Origin: Candidatus Anaerobutyricum stercoripullorum
GTDB lineage: Bacteria > Bacillota > Clostridia > Lachnospirales > Lachnospiraceae
Direction of reading: 5' to 3'
DNA length: 5,633 bases
NCBI GenBank assembly: GCA_019114885.1
Contig: DXEQ01000318.1
Span: forward strand, 1-5,633
The notes below the pieces were generated by a model. It was not told the DNA's origin. It was given only the letters and a program-made list of their open reading frames with translations, and did not search any database. Positions 5,578 to 5,633 of this stretch are shown in pieces (position 1 is the first letter of the stretch; every line of letters begins with the position of its first letter). A program made the position numbers and the translations under genes.

Positions 5578-5633
5578 AATCTGTACTTTCAGCATATTTG
5601 TGGTGCCGGAGCGGCCGATCGGTACGCCGGAGG
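5569..5633 (-). CDS. pyk: Pyruvate kinase, C-terminal end only (partial)
   Basis: On the minus strand the last 20 codons read SGVPIGRSGTTNMLKVQIVD, then TAA at 5571-5569. The pattern GVPxGxSGTTNxxKV is the closing segment of bacterial pyruvate kinases; I recall E. coli PykF ending in a similar SGTTN-containing strand. The enzyme converts phosphoenolpyruvate and ADP to pyruvate and ATP in the last step of glycolysis, in the cytoplasm. The Gly-Arg-Ser-Gly-Thr-Thr-Asn stretch corresponds to the effector loop that helps bind the allosteric sugar phosphate in regulated forms. The rest of the gene lies beyond the window. It converges on the HD gene, with the shared hairpin at 5449-5546 downstream of both. 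The call relies on a short but distinctive motif. Confidence 0.82.
   Translation of the reverse strand, partial: SGVPIGRSGTTNMLKVQIVD

Overview
The window looks like a GC-rich, low-G+C-phylum Clostridia chromosome, most likely Lachnospiraceae or a close relative. This rests on strong AGGAGG-type ribosome sites 6-8 nt from each start, the protein style of the two-component/ABC module, and a nitroreductase and HD protein of clostridial type. The genus cannot be fixed from the sequence alone.

Layout: (1) Bases 1-44 are the last codons of an OmpR/PhoB-family response regulator. (2) 149-1240 encodes a short-sensor histidine kinase with two closely spaced membrane helices and no extracellular sensing domain. 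(3) 1241-1440 is a regulatory gap. It holds four direct repeats with exact 11-bp periodicity, a perfect extended -10 element and a palindrome at the predicted transcription start. (4) 1441-2121 and 2136-4208 encode an ABC ATPase and its large FtsX-type permease, 14 nt apart. (5) 4209-4397 is a second gap with two hairpins and a promoter. (6) 4398-4922 (nitroreductase) and 4934-5395 (HD-domain protein) form a two-gene operon. (7) 5449-5546 is a large nested hairpin with U-rich tails on both strands. (8) On the minus strand, 5633-5569 is the C-terminus of pyruvate kinase, converging on the HD gene.

How the genes work together: regulator, kinase, ATPase and permease have the gene content of a Bce-like peptide sensing/resistance module. 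In that model the transporter senses or removes an envelope-active peptide, the kinase reads transporter state within the membrane, and the regulator switches on the transporter promoter. The 11-bp repeats just upstream of that promoter are what an OmpR/PhoB-type regulator would bind, so the sequence supports a local feedback loop. The ligand is unknown and no peptide biosynthesis gene is visible.

Most unusual points: the ordered 11-bp repeat array, a 33-bp x 3 in-frame minisatellite at the start of the permease's extracellular domain, an apparently missing first extracellular domain in that permease, a long insertion in the kinase ATP lid, and the elaborate nested palindrome between the convergent genes. 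None proves a new kind of system; the module is best read as a variant of a known architecture.
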